Shown one piece after another: positions 53,975 to 64,000 of a stretch of DNA of 64,000 nt. Under the pieces are notes generated by a model. The model had not been told where the DNA came from. It made no database searches and saw only the letters and a program-made list of their open reading frames with translations. The DNA lies in the NCBI GenBank assembly GCA_902622245.1, contig CACNPC010000004.1:1-64000 (forward strand). Reading direction: 5' to 3'. Numbering within the stretch: position 1 is the stretch's first letter; every line of letters begins with the position of its first letter. Source of the DNA: an uncultured Pelagibacteraceae bacterium. GTDB taxonomy: Bacteria; Pseudomonadota; Alphaproteobacteria; Pelagibacterales; Pelagibacteraceae. Both the position numbers and the translations under genes were made by a program.

Positions 53975-56379
53975 AGTTCACAATTGACTGGTTAAAAAAT
54001 CATCTTGATACAAAATTTAACAATAATCAAATAATAGATAAATTAACTAATATTGGTCTTGAAGTAGAAAGTTTTGAGAGTTCTACATCTGATTCAGATA
54101 CTTTTATTGTTGCAAAAATTATAAATGCCAAAACCCATCCAAATGCAGACAGATTGAAGTTATGTGATGTTGATATAGGTGGCGACAAAACAGTTGAAGT
54201 AGTATGTGGAGCTCCAAATGCAAAAAATGGTCTTTTGACAGTTTATGCACCTCCAGGATCGATTATTCCTAAAAATCAGATGAAATTATCTGTAAGTAAA
54301 ATAAGAGGCATAACATCATATGGAATGCTCTGTTCTGAGTCAGAATTACTATTATCCAATGAAAGTGATGGAATTATAGAATTAAAAAATAATAAATATG
54401 CAAATAAAATTGGAGAAAAATATTTTAAAAACACTTCTGAAAAAGTAATAGATTTATCAATTACGCCCAATAGACCAGATTGTTTAGGAGTAAGAGGAAT
54501 TGCTAGAGATTTATCTGCTGCTGGTGCTGGTAAATTAAAAATTAATAAAAAATCAAATTTAAAATATAGAGGTAATCAAAATATAAACGTAACAATAAAA
54601 AAAGAAAAAGCTCAAGGATGCACAATATTTGGAAGTTGTTTAATAAAAGGTGTAACAAATAAAGAGAGTCCAAAATGGCTAAAAGATAAAATTCTGTCTT
54701 TAGGCCAAAAACCAATATCTGCGATAGTCGATATTACTAATTATGTAATGTTTGATTTAAATAGACCATTACACGCTTATGATGCAGATAAAATAGATAA
54801 TGAAATTATTGTTAGAAGTTCTTCTAAAGGAGAAAGTTTCGAAGCCTTAGATAATAAAAAATATATTTTAGAAAATGATATGTGTGTTATTTCTGACAGA
54901 TCTGGAGTCCTTGGTCTTGGTGGCATAATTGGTGGGACAAGATCTGGAACAGAATATTCGACTAAAAATATATTATTAGAATCTGCTTATTTTTTACCAC
55001 GTTCAATAAGAAAAACTTCTAAACAATTAAATATAGATACAGATGCAAAATTCAGATTCGAAAGAGGCATAGATCCCCTTTCAATTGAAGAAGGATTGAT
55101 AAAAGCCTCTGAACTAATAAAACAAATTTGTGGAGGCGAAATAAGCAATTTAGATGTAAAAAAAATTGAAAATTATAAAAAAACAATAATAAATTTTGAT
55201 CCATTTCTTTTTGAAAAAACGACTGGATTTAATGTTGAAAATAAAGAATTAATCAAAATACTAGAAAAGCTAGGTTTTAATGTATCTAAGAATAAAAAAA
55301 TTTTAAAACTAGCAATACCTTCATGGAGACCTGATATAACTCAACCAATTGATATTGTTGAAGAAATAGTGAGAATAAAAGGTTATGAACATATTAATAC
55401 CTCAGAACCTGTTAAGACAAGGTTAAAGCCAACACTTAATTATTATCAGAAATTATTTCATTTTTTACAAAGATCTGTCGCATCTAAAGGTTATTTAGAG
55501 ACCGTGACATGGTCATTTACTGACTCTAAAATTAATCAATTATTTCAAGAAAATGATGGAGAAATACCAATTGTAAATCCGATTAGTTCAGATCTAAATG
55601 TTTTAAGAAATTCTATTTTTCCAAATTTATTATTTTATTTGAAGAAAAATTTAGATAGAGGATTTAAAGATATTTCTTTATTTGAAATTGGTCCAGCTTT
55701 TAAAGGAAAAAATCCTGGGGATCAACTGACAGTGATAGGCGCTGTAAGAGCAGGAAAGGTTTCAAGATTGTCTTGGAATGATAAAGAGAGAATTGTAGAC
55801 ACATTCGATGTAAAAAAAGATGTAATACAAAGTCTTTGTGAAGCAGGCATTAATAAAGATGATATTATTATAGATGATACAACTCCTTCTTACTATCACC
55901 CAGGAAAATCTGGAGGAGTATACCAAAATAAAAACGAAAAAAATGCTATAGCTTATTTTGGTGAAATACATCCAAACATAATAAAAAAATTAGATATTAA
56001 TACTGAAGCTTTAGTAATATTTGAAATTTGTCTTGATTACATAAAAGAGTCAACACAAAAGATAAAAGATTCAAAATCTGAATATAAATTTTCTGATTTC
56101 CAAAAATCAGAGAGAGATTTTGCATTTATTATTAATAAAAATTTTAAATCTCAAGAATTAGTTAATATAATTAAATCTGTTGAAAACAAATTAATAAAGT
56201 CAGTAAGGGTATTTGATGTATTTGAGGGAGAAAATATACCCGAGGGAAAAAAATCTATAGCTGTTAATGTAACTATTCAGTCAGAAGAAAAAACATTAAA
56301 TGAAAATGACCTGGACAACATTAATAAACTAATTATCTCTTCCGTTGAGTCAAAGTCTGGCGCAAAAATTAGATCCTAA
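53971..56379 (+). CDS. pheT: phenylalanyl-tRNA synthetase beta subunit
   Basis: An 802-residue beta subunit. An N-terminal tRNA-binding OB fold ([13 protein letters not shown]) is followed by the B3/B4 editing region with T-P-N-R-P-D-C-L. The B5 domain and catalytic-like domain (R-F-E-R-G-I-D-P) come next, and the ferredoxin-like anticodon-binding domain is at the C-terminus. It is 2 bases from lepA. Confidence 0.98.
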   Translation: MKFTIDWLKNHLDTKFNNNQIIDKLTNIGLEVESFESSTSDSDTFIVAKIINAKTHPNADRLKLCDVDIGGDKTVEVVCGAPNAKNGLLTVYAPPGSIIPKNQMKLSVSKIRGITSYGMLCSESELLLSNESDGIIELKNNKYANKIGEKYFKNTSEKVIDLSITPNRPDCLGVRGIARDLSAAGAGKLKINKKSNLKYRGNQNINVTIKKEKAQGCTIFGSCLIKGVTNKESPKWLKDKILSLGQKPISAIVDITNYVMFDLNRPLHAYDADKIDNEIIVRSSSKGESFEALDNKKYILENDMCVISDRSGVLGLGGIIGGTRSGTEYSTKNILLESAYFLPRSIRKTSKQLNIDTDAKFRFERGIDPLSIEEGLIKASELIKQICGGEISNLDVKKIENYKKTIINFDPFLFEKTTGFNVENKELIKILEKLGFNVSKNKKILKLAIPSWRPDITQPIDIVEEIVRIKGYEHINTSEPVKTRLKPTLNYYQKLFHFLQRSVASKGYLETVTWSFTDSKINQLFQENDGEIPIVNPISSDLNVLRNSIFPNLLFYLKKNLDRGFKDISLFEIGPAFKGKNPGDQLTVIGAVRAGKVSRLSWNDKERIVDTFDVKKDVIQSLCEAGINKDDIIIDDTTPSYYHPGKSGGVYQNKNEKNAIAYFGEIHPNIIKKLDINTEALVIFEICLDYIKESTQKIKDSKSEYKFSDFQKSERDFAFIINKNFKSQELVNIIKSVENKLIKSVRVFDVFEGENIPEGKKSIAVNVTIQSEEKTLNENDLDNINKLIISSVESKSGAKIRS

Positions 56380-56381
56380 AA

Positions 56382-58190
56382 ATGGGTGATACAATAGACA
56401 ACATTAGGAATTTTGCAATTATAGCTCATATAGATCATGGTAAATCAACCATAGCTGACAGAATAATTCATAAATGTGGAGGTTTGAGTGATAGAGAAAT
56501 GAAATCTCAAGTGCTTGACTCTATGGATATAGAAAGAGAGAGAGGAATAACAATTAAAGCACAAACAGTTAAATTAAATTATAAAGCTAAAAATGGCAAA
56601 AATTATATTTTAAATATTATAGATACCCCAGGACATGTGGATTTTAGTTATGAAGTTAGTAGAAGCCTTTATGCGTGTGAGGGTTCAATATTAATTGTAG
56701 ATAGTACTCAAGGGGTAGAAGCTCAAACACTTGCAAATGTATATCAAGCACTTGATATAAATCATGAGATTATTCCTGTGCTAAATAAAATTGATCTACC
56801 AGCATCTGATCTTGAGAGAACAAATAATCAAATCGAAGATGTTATCGGGATAGATACATCTAATTCTGTTCCTTGCTCTGGAAAAACCGGACAAGGAATA
56901 GATGAAATTCTTGAGCAAATTATTAACTCTTTGCCTGGACCTAAAGGTGAAAAAAATAGCAAGTTAAAATGTTTATTAGTTGATAGCTGGTATGACACTT
57001 ATCTTGGAGTAGTTATATTAGTGAGAATTATAGACGGAAAACTAAAAAAAAATATGAAAATAAAGATGATGTCTACAAATCAAGAATATATTGTAGAAAA
57101 AGTTGGTGTTTTTACACCTAAGGCGAAAGATGTGACTGAACTTAACGCTGGAGAAATAGGTTTTATCACAACTGGTATTAAAATTTTATCAGAAACTAAA
57201 GTTGGAGACACTATATGCGATCTAGAAAATCCTCTTAAAGATGCATTACCAGGTTTTAAACCAAGTAAACCAGTGGTTTTTTGTGGTTTATTTCCTGTTG
57301 ATAGTTCTGAATATCAAAAATTAAAAGATGGACTTGCTAAATTACAATTAAATGATGCAAGTTTTTCTTATGAAGCAGAATCATCGTCTGCCTTAGGACT
57401 TGGTTTTAGATGTGGATTTTTAGGTCTTTTACATCTTGAAATAATCACAGAAAGGCTTGAAAGAGAATTTGATATTAATTTATTAACTACAACACCTGGC
57501 GTTGTTTACAAAGTTCACTTAAATAATGGTGAAATTGTAGAACTCCAAAATCCATCAAATTTACCAGATCCTACTTATATAAAATTTATTGAAGAACCAT
57601 GGATTAAAGCAACAATTATAACTCCAGATCAATACTTGGGATCAATTATTAAATTATGTCAAAATAAAAGAGGTATTCAAACTAATTTAAGTTATTCAGG
57701 AAATCGTGCAGTAGTTAATTATGAGATACCATTAAATGAAGTGGTCTTTGATTTTAATGATCGTCTTAAATCTATGACAAGTGGATATGCTAGTTTTGAT
57801 TATGAAATTATTGATCACAAAGAAGGAGATCTAGTTAAAATGAATATACTCGTAAACTCAGAACCTGTTGATGCTCTTGCAATGATGATACACAAAGATT
57901 TTGCTCAAACCACAGGTAGAGAAGTCTGCGAAAAACTAAAAGATTTAATTCCAAGACACAACTTTATGATACCAATCCAAGCAGCTATCGGTGGTAAAAT
58001 TATTGCTAGAGAAACTATCAAAGGATTTAAAAAAGATGTTTTAACAAAAATTCATGGAGGAGGAGCGACAGATAGAAAAAGAAAACTGCTTGAAAAACAG
58101 AAAAAAGGTAAAGCTAGAGCTAAGCAATTTGGAAAAGTTGAAATTCCGCAAGAAGCATTTATTGGAGTTTTAAGAATTAATAAAGAATGA
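56382..58190 (+). CDS. lepA: elongation factor 4 (LepA)
   Basis: A 602-residue GTPase. The G1 loop is [10 protein letters not shown]3 is D-T-P-G-H-V-D-F and G4 is N-K-I-D. LepA-specific parts are [13 protein letters not shown] and a basic C-terminal domain ([14 protein letters not shown]). It promotes back-translocation and assists initiation under ionic stress. The stop overlaps the FkbM gene by ATGA. Confidence 0.98.
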   Translation: MGDTIDNIRNFAIIAHIDHGKSTIADRIIHKCGGLSDREMKSQVLDSMDIERERGITIKAQTVKLNYKAKNGKNYILNIIDTPGHVDFSYEVSRSLYACEGSILIVDSTQGVEAQTLANVYQALDINHEIIPVLNKIDLPASDLERTNNQIEDVIGIDTSNSVPCSGKTGQGIDEILEQIINSLPGPKGEKNSKLKCLLVDSWYDTYLGVVILVRIIDGKLKKNMKIKMMSTNQEYIVEKVGVFTPKAKDVTELNAGEIGFITTGIKILSETKVGDTICDLENPLKDALPGFKPSKPVVFCGLFPVDSSEYQKLKDGLAKLQLNDASFSYEAESSSALGLGFRCGFLGLLHLEIITERLEREFDINLLTTTPGVVYKVHLNNGEIVELQNPSNLPDPTYIKFIEEPWIKATIITPDQYLGSIIKLCQNKRGIQTNLSYSGNRAVVNYEIPLNEVVFDFNDRLKSMTSGYASFDYEIIDHKEGDLVKMNILVNSEPVDALAMMIHKDFAQTTGREVCEKLKDLIPRHNFMIPIQAAIGGKIIARETIKGFKKDVLTKIHGGGATDRKRKLLEKQKKGKARAKQFGKVEIPQEAFIGVLRINKE

Positions 58191-58891
58191 TAAAAAAAAA
58201 GTTAATAAGTAATAAATTTATTTATTATATTTATAAGTGGCTAAAAATTATAAGAAATAAAAAATCTTCCCACCACTTTGGTGAATTTGGCGAGGATATA
58301 TTTATTAACCGATTTTTTAAAAATATTAATAATGGTTTTTATGTTGATGTTGGGTGCTATCATCCTCATAAAGGTTCACTAACTAATTTACTTTATAAAA
58401 GAGGATGGAGTGGAATGAATATAGACATTAGCAAAACATCTATCGATTTATTTAATTTAATAAGAAAAAAGGATATTAATTTAAATTGTGCAATCTCAAA
58501 TTTTATAGGAGAAACTAATTTTTATGAGAACAGCCTTATAAATCAGCAAAATTCTTTACTTAAAAATAACAATAATCAATCAGAGAAAAAAATAAGCTGC
58601 TTTACTTTGGATAAAATATTAGAAAAGCATAAAATAAATAGTTTGGATTATCTAAATGTTGATGTTGAGGGAAATGAGCTAAATGTGATAAAAAGTATAA
58701 ACTTTAAAAAATATAAACCACTACTTATTTCCATAGAAAGCAATGACATTATTATTGAGGACTATTTAAAGGATGATACGTTCAAACATCTTGTTGATAA
58801 CGAATATGTTTTTATTAATAAAATAGGAGTAACCAACATTTTTGTTCATAAAACATATAAGACTAAAATTTCAAAGTTAATATCAATTTAA
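58187..58891 (+). CDS. FkbM-family methyltransferase
   Basis: A 234-residue SAM-dependent methyltransferase of the FkbM type. The SAM loop is Y-V-D-V-G-C-Y-H-P, followed by [17 protein letters not shown]. The D-V-E-G-N-E strand carries the catalytic-side acid. These enzymes often O-methylate sugars on surface glycans. It is coupled to lepA by a 4-base overlap and converges on the WavE-like gene by 4 bases. Confidence 0.86.
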   Translation: MIKKKLISNKFIYYIYKWLKIIRNKKSSHHFGEFGEDIFINRFFKNINNGFYVDVGCYHPHKGSLTNLLYKRGWSGMNIDISKTSIDLFNLIRKKDINLNCAISNFIGETNFYENSLINQQNSLLKNNNNQSEKKISCFTLDKILEKHKINSLDYLNVDVEGNELNVIKSINFKKYKPLLISIESNDIIIEDYLKDDTFKHLVDNEYVFINKIGVTNIFVHKTYKTKISKLISI

Positions 58892-60069
58892 TCTTTAAAT
58901 AAATTAATTAATTGTCTATTTTCATTGTATCTCTCATGATCATTACATGCTAATTTCCAGTTATTTTCATATTTATTATACAATGATAACCAATCTTGAA
59001 AATCAACTGAACGAGCAAACTTGTCTGAGTAAGTACGTATGTATCTATACTCATAATTCCAGTCATATTTATTCCAAAAAACATCTAATGAAGAATTGTC
59101 TACCACACAAAAATATTTTTCAAGACATTTCCACCAATCATCCAAAGTCCATTCCAAATCGCCTTTTAATTTTTTGAGATATCTTGAACAAAGGAATATT
59201 TCAGCTACAACAGGGGTTTCATTTATTAATAAATTATTTTTATTAATTTTAAAATCTGAAAGACTTTCTATAAAATTTTTCTTATCAAAATAAATTAACA
59301 AGTCATTTATATGACCAAACATTACAATATCGGTTAATCCGTATAATCTATATTTAAAAGTAGTCAAACTAGGTACAATTATTCTAGAATTGATCAAATT
59401 ATTTTCTTCTTTAATTGGGAATGTTTTAAGTAAAGATAACAAGTAAGTTTCTAGATTATTTTTATTTATTCTTATGTCTGGTCGAGTTTTTAATATAAAT
59501 TTTAAATTATTTTCCTTTGCATAAACCAAACCTGAATTGGTAGAGTAAATTTGATGATCTATATTGAGTATTGAGTCCGCGGGTTCTTTGTTATAAATTA
59601 TATGTACGTTTTCTTTTCTTAAAGTATTAATTTTTAATTGATCTTCACTCTCCCAAGTAGAGATAATTATAAAACTATTTTTGAATATTTTATTATATAT
59701 TTCAATAGTCTCTTTTAGAAAATTGAACATATTTCCTATTGGGCCCTGAATGATTATTCCAATTTTTTCATCGATGGCACATGTGCTCTCTAAAAAGAAA
59801 TTCTGGGCTTTTTTTGGTCTTAAATGATATGTTAGATAATTATCTTTTGTTAAATCAATAATCAACCCTTTTTCTTTTTGTACAATTCTTTGATGCTCAA
59901 TTTTTTTTTCAAGATTTAGATGTAGAAAATCAAACCTTTTCAAAAATAATTTAAATTTGGCCCTTATTAAAAAAAAGTTTTTTCCAAACAATAAGCCTAG
60001 TATATTTTTCAATCTAAATTTATAACTATTCTTTCCAAAAAGTTTTTTTAATTTATCTTTAATAGTCAT
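58888..60069 (-). CDS. WavE-like lipopolysaccharide synthesis protein
   Basis: A 393-residue protein matching the WavE family. It has I-G-I-I-I-Q-G-P-I, then L-K-E-T-I-E-I-Y, I-I-I-S-T-W-E, N-I-D-H-Q-I-Y-S-T-N-S-G-L and F-I-L-K-T-R-P-D-I-R-I. WavE proteins take part in LPS core or O-antigen synthesis, but their chemistry is not settled. The N-terminus is basic and hydrophobic (tandem L-F-G-K-N-S/F). It starts 79 bases before tRNA-Ser, divergently. It shares the R-P-D motif with the gene at 32092-32898. Confidence 0.82.
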   Translation of the reverse strand: MTIKDKLKKLFGKNSYKFRLKNILGLLFGKNFFLIRAKFKLFLKRFDFLHLNLEKKIEHQRIVQKEKGLIIDLTKDNYLTYHLRPKKAQNFFLESTCAIDEKIGIIIQGPIGNMFNFLKETIEIYNKIFKNSFIIISTWESEDQLKINTLRKENVHIIYNKEPADSILNIDHQIYSTNSGLVYAKENNLKFILKTRPDIRINKNNLETYLLSLLKTFPIKEENNLINSRIIVPSLTTFKYRLYGLTDIVMFGHINDLLIYFDKKNFIESLSDFKINKNNLLINETPVVAEIFLCSRYLKKLKGDLEWTLDDWWKCLEKYFCVVDNSSLDVFWNKYDWNYEYRYIRTYSDKFARSVDFQDWLSLYNKYENNWKLACNDHERYNENRQLINLFKD

Positions 60070-60148
60070 ACTAAATCTTAAATTATTATATTTATCATCC
60101 TAAATATAATGATTTATTATCTCAATAAAAAATGTAATAACAATTCAA

Positions 60149-60238
60149 GGAGAGGTGGCCGAGTGGTTGAAGGCGCACGCTTGGAAAGCGTGTATAGGGG
60201 AAACTCTATCATGGGTTCGAATCCCATTCTCTCCGCCA
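60149..60238 (+). tRNA. tRNA-Ser (GGA)
   Basis: A 90-base class II tRNA. Acceptor GGAGAGG pairs with the 3' strand before G-CCA. The anticodon loop TTGGAAA gives GGA, the long variable arm is visible, and the T arm is GGGTTCGAATCCC. CCA is at 60236-60238. Confidence 0.97.
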
Positions 60239-60306
60239 TATTTTTGTTAGAAAAATGATCTTTTTAATGTGTTTTGCTGAAATAGAAAAAAAATCTAAAA
60301 AACATC

Positions 60307-60349
60307 AAATAAATGTTGGTATTCAACACTTATTTAAGCATTTGTGCTT
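60307..60349 (+). promoter_or_regulatory. two tandem hairpins in the gyrB leader
   Basis: AAATAAATGTTG (60307-60318) pairs with CAACACTTATTT (60324-60335) with one A-C mismatch and a GTATT loop. AAGCA (60336-60340) pairs exactly with TGCTT (60345-60349). They lie back to back 59 bases before the gyrB ATG. They could be a leader structure or the 3' end of the tRNA-Ser transcript. No T run follows, so an intrinsic terminator is less likely. Confidence 0.45.
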
Positions 60350-60401
60350 CAACCATTTTTAAATTTTTTGTAAAAATGTTATAAAAATTTTTCCATATTA
60401 A

Positions 60402-62465
<2,064 letters not shown>

Positions 62466-63746
62466 ATGGATTTAAAACAATCTGTCAAAGCAGCATCATT
62501 AAATAAGTCAACATATATCAATTTAAGATGGATTGGAATTTTAGGTCAATTTATAACTATAAACACAGTAAAATTTATTTTTGGTTTTGAATTTGACTTT
62601 ATTTTATCTAATCTAATAATTTTTATTGGAGTTTTAAGTAATCTCTACTTAATATTTTTTTATAAAAAACCAATTCTTTCAAATTTAACTTCTTTTAATT
62701 TTTTATCTTTAGATATCCTTCAATTGAGTGCTTTACTTTTCTTATCTGGAGGTATTTTAAACCCTTTTTCAATATTTCTTTTGATACCGAGCGTATTTGC
62801 TGCATCCAATTTAAATATTAGAACAAATATTGCTTTAATTTTAATTACTCTTGCATCGATTATATTTTTAACTTTCTATCATTATGAACTACCTAAACCA
62901 TTAGATGAATATAGTATTAGCTTGTATTATTACTATGCAATTCCTCTAGCATTGATAATTGCATTATTTTTTTTGAATTATTTTGCATTTATTTTTGGAC
63001 AAGAAACAAATCTTAGAAAAGATGCATTAGATAAAATCCAAGAAGTAATTTCCAAAGAACATGAGCTGGTTTCGCTTGGGGGACAGGCTGCAGCCGCAGC
63101 TCATTCATTTGGTACTCCTTTGTCTACAATTAAAATTATTTCTCACGATTTATTTGATCAATTTAAAGATAATAATGACGTTAAAAAAGATCTCGAACTA
63201 TTAATTAGTCAGGTTAATAGGTGTAATGAGATTTTAAAAAAATTAACATTAAATCCTGCTATAGAAGATGATTTTATTGACAAAAACAAAACGCTTTACG
63301 ATTATATTAATGAGATAGTTAACTCATTTAAGGAAATTTCTAATAAGAATTTCAATATTGATAAAGAGCAAGATTCTAATTCATTTGAAATATTAAAATC
63401 TGTTGAAATTGTTTATGGTTTGAGGAATTTTATTGGAAATGCTAACAAATTTTCAAATGAAAATATCTATATAGCTATCAAAAGTGACAGTCAAAAGACT
63501 GAAATAACAATAGAGGATGATGGCCCTGGTATACCAAAAGATATACTTAATAAGATTGGGGAGCCTTATATTAAGACACTTAAACCCAAAGATAACAAAA
63601 AATCTGGACTAGGTTTAGGGATTTTTATAGGCAAAACATTGTTAGAAAAAAATTCTGCCAGAATAACAATTAGAAATTCAGAAACTAGAGGTGGAGCTGA
63701 AGTAAATATAGAATGGGAAAATAAAAATTTAAAAAAATTAGTGTAA
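62466..63746 (+). CDS. regB: RegB/PrrB-type redox sensor histidine kinase
   Basis: A 426-residue membrane kinase. Residues 1 to about 180 hold five or six helices with the quinone-site motif G95-G-I-L-N-P-F. The H-box is A-A-A-A-A-H213-S-F-G-T-P-L-S-T-I, against E-L-G in most RegB proteins. C253 in R-C-N-E-I-L-K-K-L lies 40 residues after the histidine, the same spacing as the redox cysteine (H225/C265) of Rhodobacter RegB. The ATPase domain has D-D-G-P-G-I-P and G-L-G-L-G-I-F. It senses ubiquinone redox state. No regA lies in the window. It follows gyrB without a gap. Confidence 0.9.
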   Translation: MDLKQSVKAASLNKSTYINLRWIGILGQFITINTVKFIFGFEFDFILSNLIIFIGVLSNLYLIFFYKKPILSNLTSFNFLSLDILQLSALLFLSGGILNPFSIFLLIPSVFAASNLNIRTNIALILITLASIIFLTFYHYELPKPLDEYSISLYYYYAIPLALIIALFFLNYFAFIFGQETNLRKDALDKIQEVISKEHELVSLGGQAAAAAHSFGTPLSTIKIISHDLFDQFKDNNDVKKDLELLISQVNRCNEILKKLTLNPAIEDDFIDKNKTLYDYINEIVNSFKEISNKNFNIDKEQDSNSFEILKSVEIVYGLRNFIGNANKFSNENIYIAIKSDSQKTEITIEDDGPGIPKDILNKIGEPYIKTLKPKDNKKSGLGLGIFIGKTLLEKNSARITIRNSETRGGAEVNIEWENKNLKKLV

Positions 63747-64000
63747 TTTTTTATTATTTTCAAACAATCCACTAAGCTGACCAATCATTACATCACCTAA
63801 TTCTTGAACATCAGCAATTTTTATCGCTTTTTTGTAATATCTCGAAACATCATGGCCTATACCTATGGCAAGAATTTCGATATCACTTTTGTTTTCAATC
63901 GATTTTACAGTTTGCTTTAGATGTTTTTCTAAAAAATCACCCGAGTTAACAGATAATGTTGAATCATCAACTGGAGCTCCATCAGAAATAACCATAAGAA
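63738..64000 (-). CDS. cobT: cobaltochelatase CobT, C-terminal part (runs off the window)
   Basis: The frame enters from the right edge with [15 protein letters not shown], the MIDAS-like motif of the von Willebrand A domain of CobT. It continues with [16 protein letters not shown] and ends in an acidic/amide-rich tail. The methionine at 63995 is internal, since the family continues upstream. With CobN and CobS, CobT inserts cobalt into hydrogenobyrinate diamide in aerobic cobalamin synthesis. No other cob gene is in the window. The stop overlaps that of regB by 9 bases. Confidence 0.88.
   Translation of the reverse strand, partial: LMVISDGAPVDDSTLSVNSGDFLEKHLKQTVKSIENKSDIEILAIGIGHDVSRYYKKAIKIADVQELGDVMIGQLSGLFENNKKLH

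Overview
This window looks like a streamlined, very AT-rich alphaproteobacterium of the SAR11 / Candidatus Pelagibacter type. Coding density is extreme, with many start/stop overlaps of 1 to 20 bases, and no rRNA, insertion sequence, prophage or CRISPR array was seen. Lysine- and asparagine-rich proteins dominate. Gene neighbourhoods are alphaproteobacterial: mutM/ubiE-ubiB-coaBC-dut, argH-lptM-lysA, helicase-ferredoxin-CarD, thrS-infC-rpmI-rplT-pheST-lepA, and RegB with a convergent cobT. The assignment rests on reading proteins and gene order, not on a database search.

Bases 1-1830 are an accessory edge. Two pieces of a catalase-peroxidase gene (katG) lie head to head across an inverted junction near base 100. 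They are followed by a 2-oxoglutarate dioxygenase, a DUF2061 membrane protein and a small cysteine-rich protein behind a Fur-like palindrome and an 18-bp tandem repeat. Bases 1832-18003 hold housekeeping genes: ubiquinone synthesis, CoaBC, dUTPase, MutM, S20, dnaA-dnaN, lysine and arginine synthesis, a tiny LptM-like lipoprotein, a TlpA thioredoxin, Coq7, DsbB and DedA. A tRNA-Leu gene sits 7 bases ahead of an acyl-CoA synthetase.

Bases 19873-24243 contain a 27-residue lysine polymer-like protein with its own leader hairpin and strong terminator. It converges on a CarD-type RNA polymerase regulator that has a long lysine-rich N-terminal extension, in an operon with a 7Fe ferredoxin, a TerB-like protein and a SUV3-like helicase. 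Bases 24406-31506 carry small-organic-acid metabolism and uptake: acetoacetyl-CoA synthetase, an aminotransferase, and a TAXI-TRAP transporter whose receptor and permease genes are separated by a terminator.

Bases 31589-34384 (next to tRNA-Arg) and 58187-60069 (next to tRNA-Ser) are two small surface-glycan or hypothetical cassettes set among core genes. Bases 34612-40057 encode pyruvate dehydrogenase with an unusual lipoyl-domain/E1 fusion, aceF, and a gamma-butyrobetaine-hydroxylase-like enzyme that has lost its zinc ligands. Bases 41900-47829 are glutamate synthase (gltD-gltB). Bases 49780-58190 are a translation operon, and bases 60408-64000 carry gyrB, the redox sensor kinase RegB and the C-terminal end of CobT. 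No clearly new multi-gene system was found. The strongest leads are the lysine-rich protein/CarD locus, the katG inversion and the lipoyl-E1 fusion.
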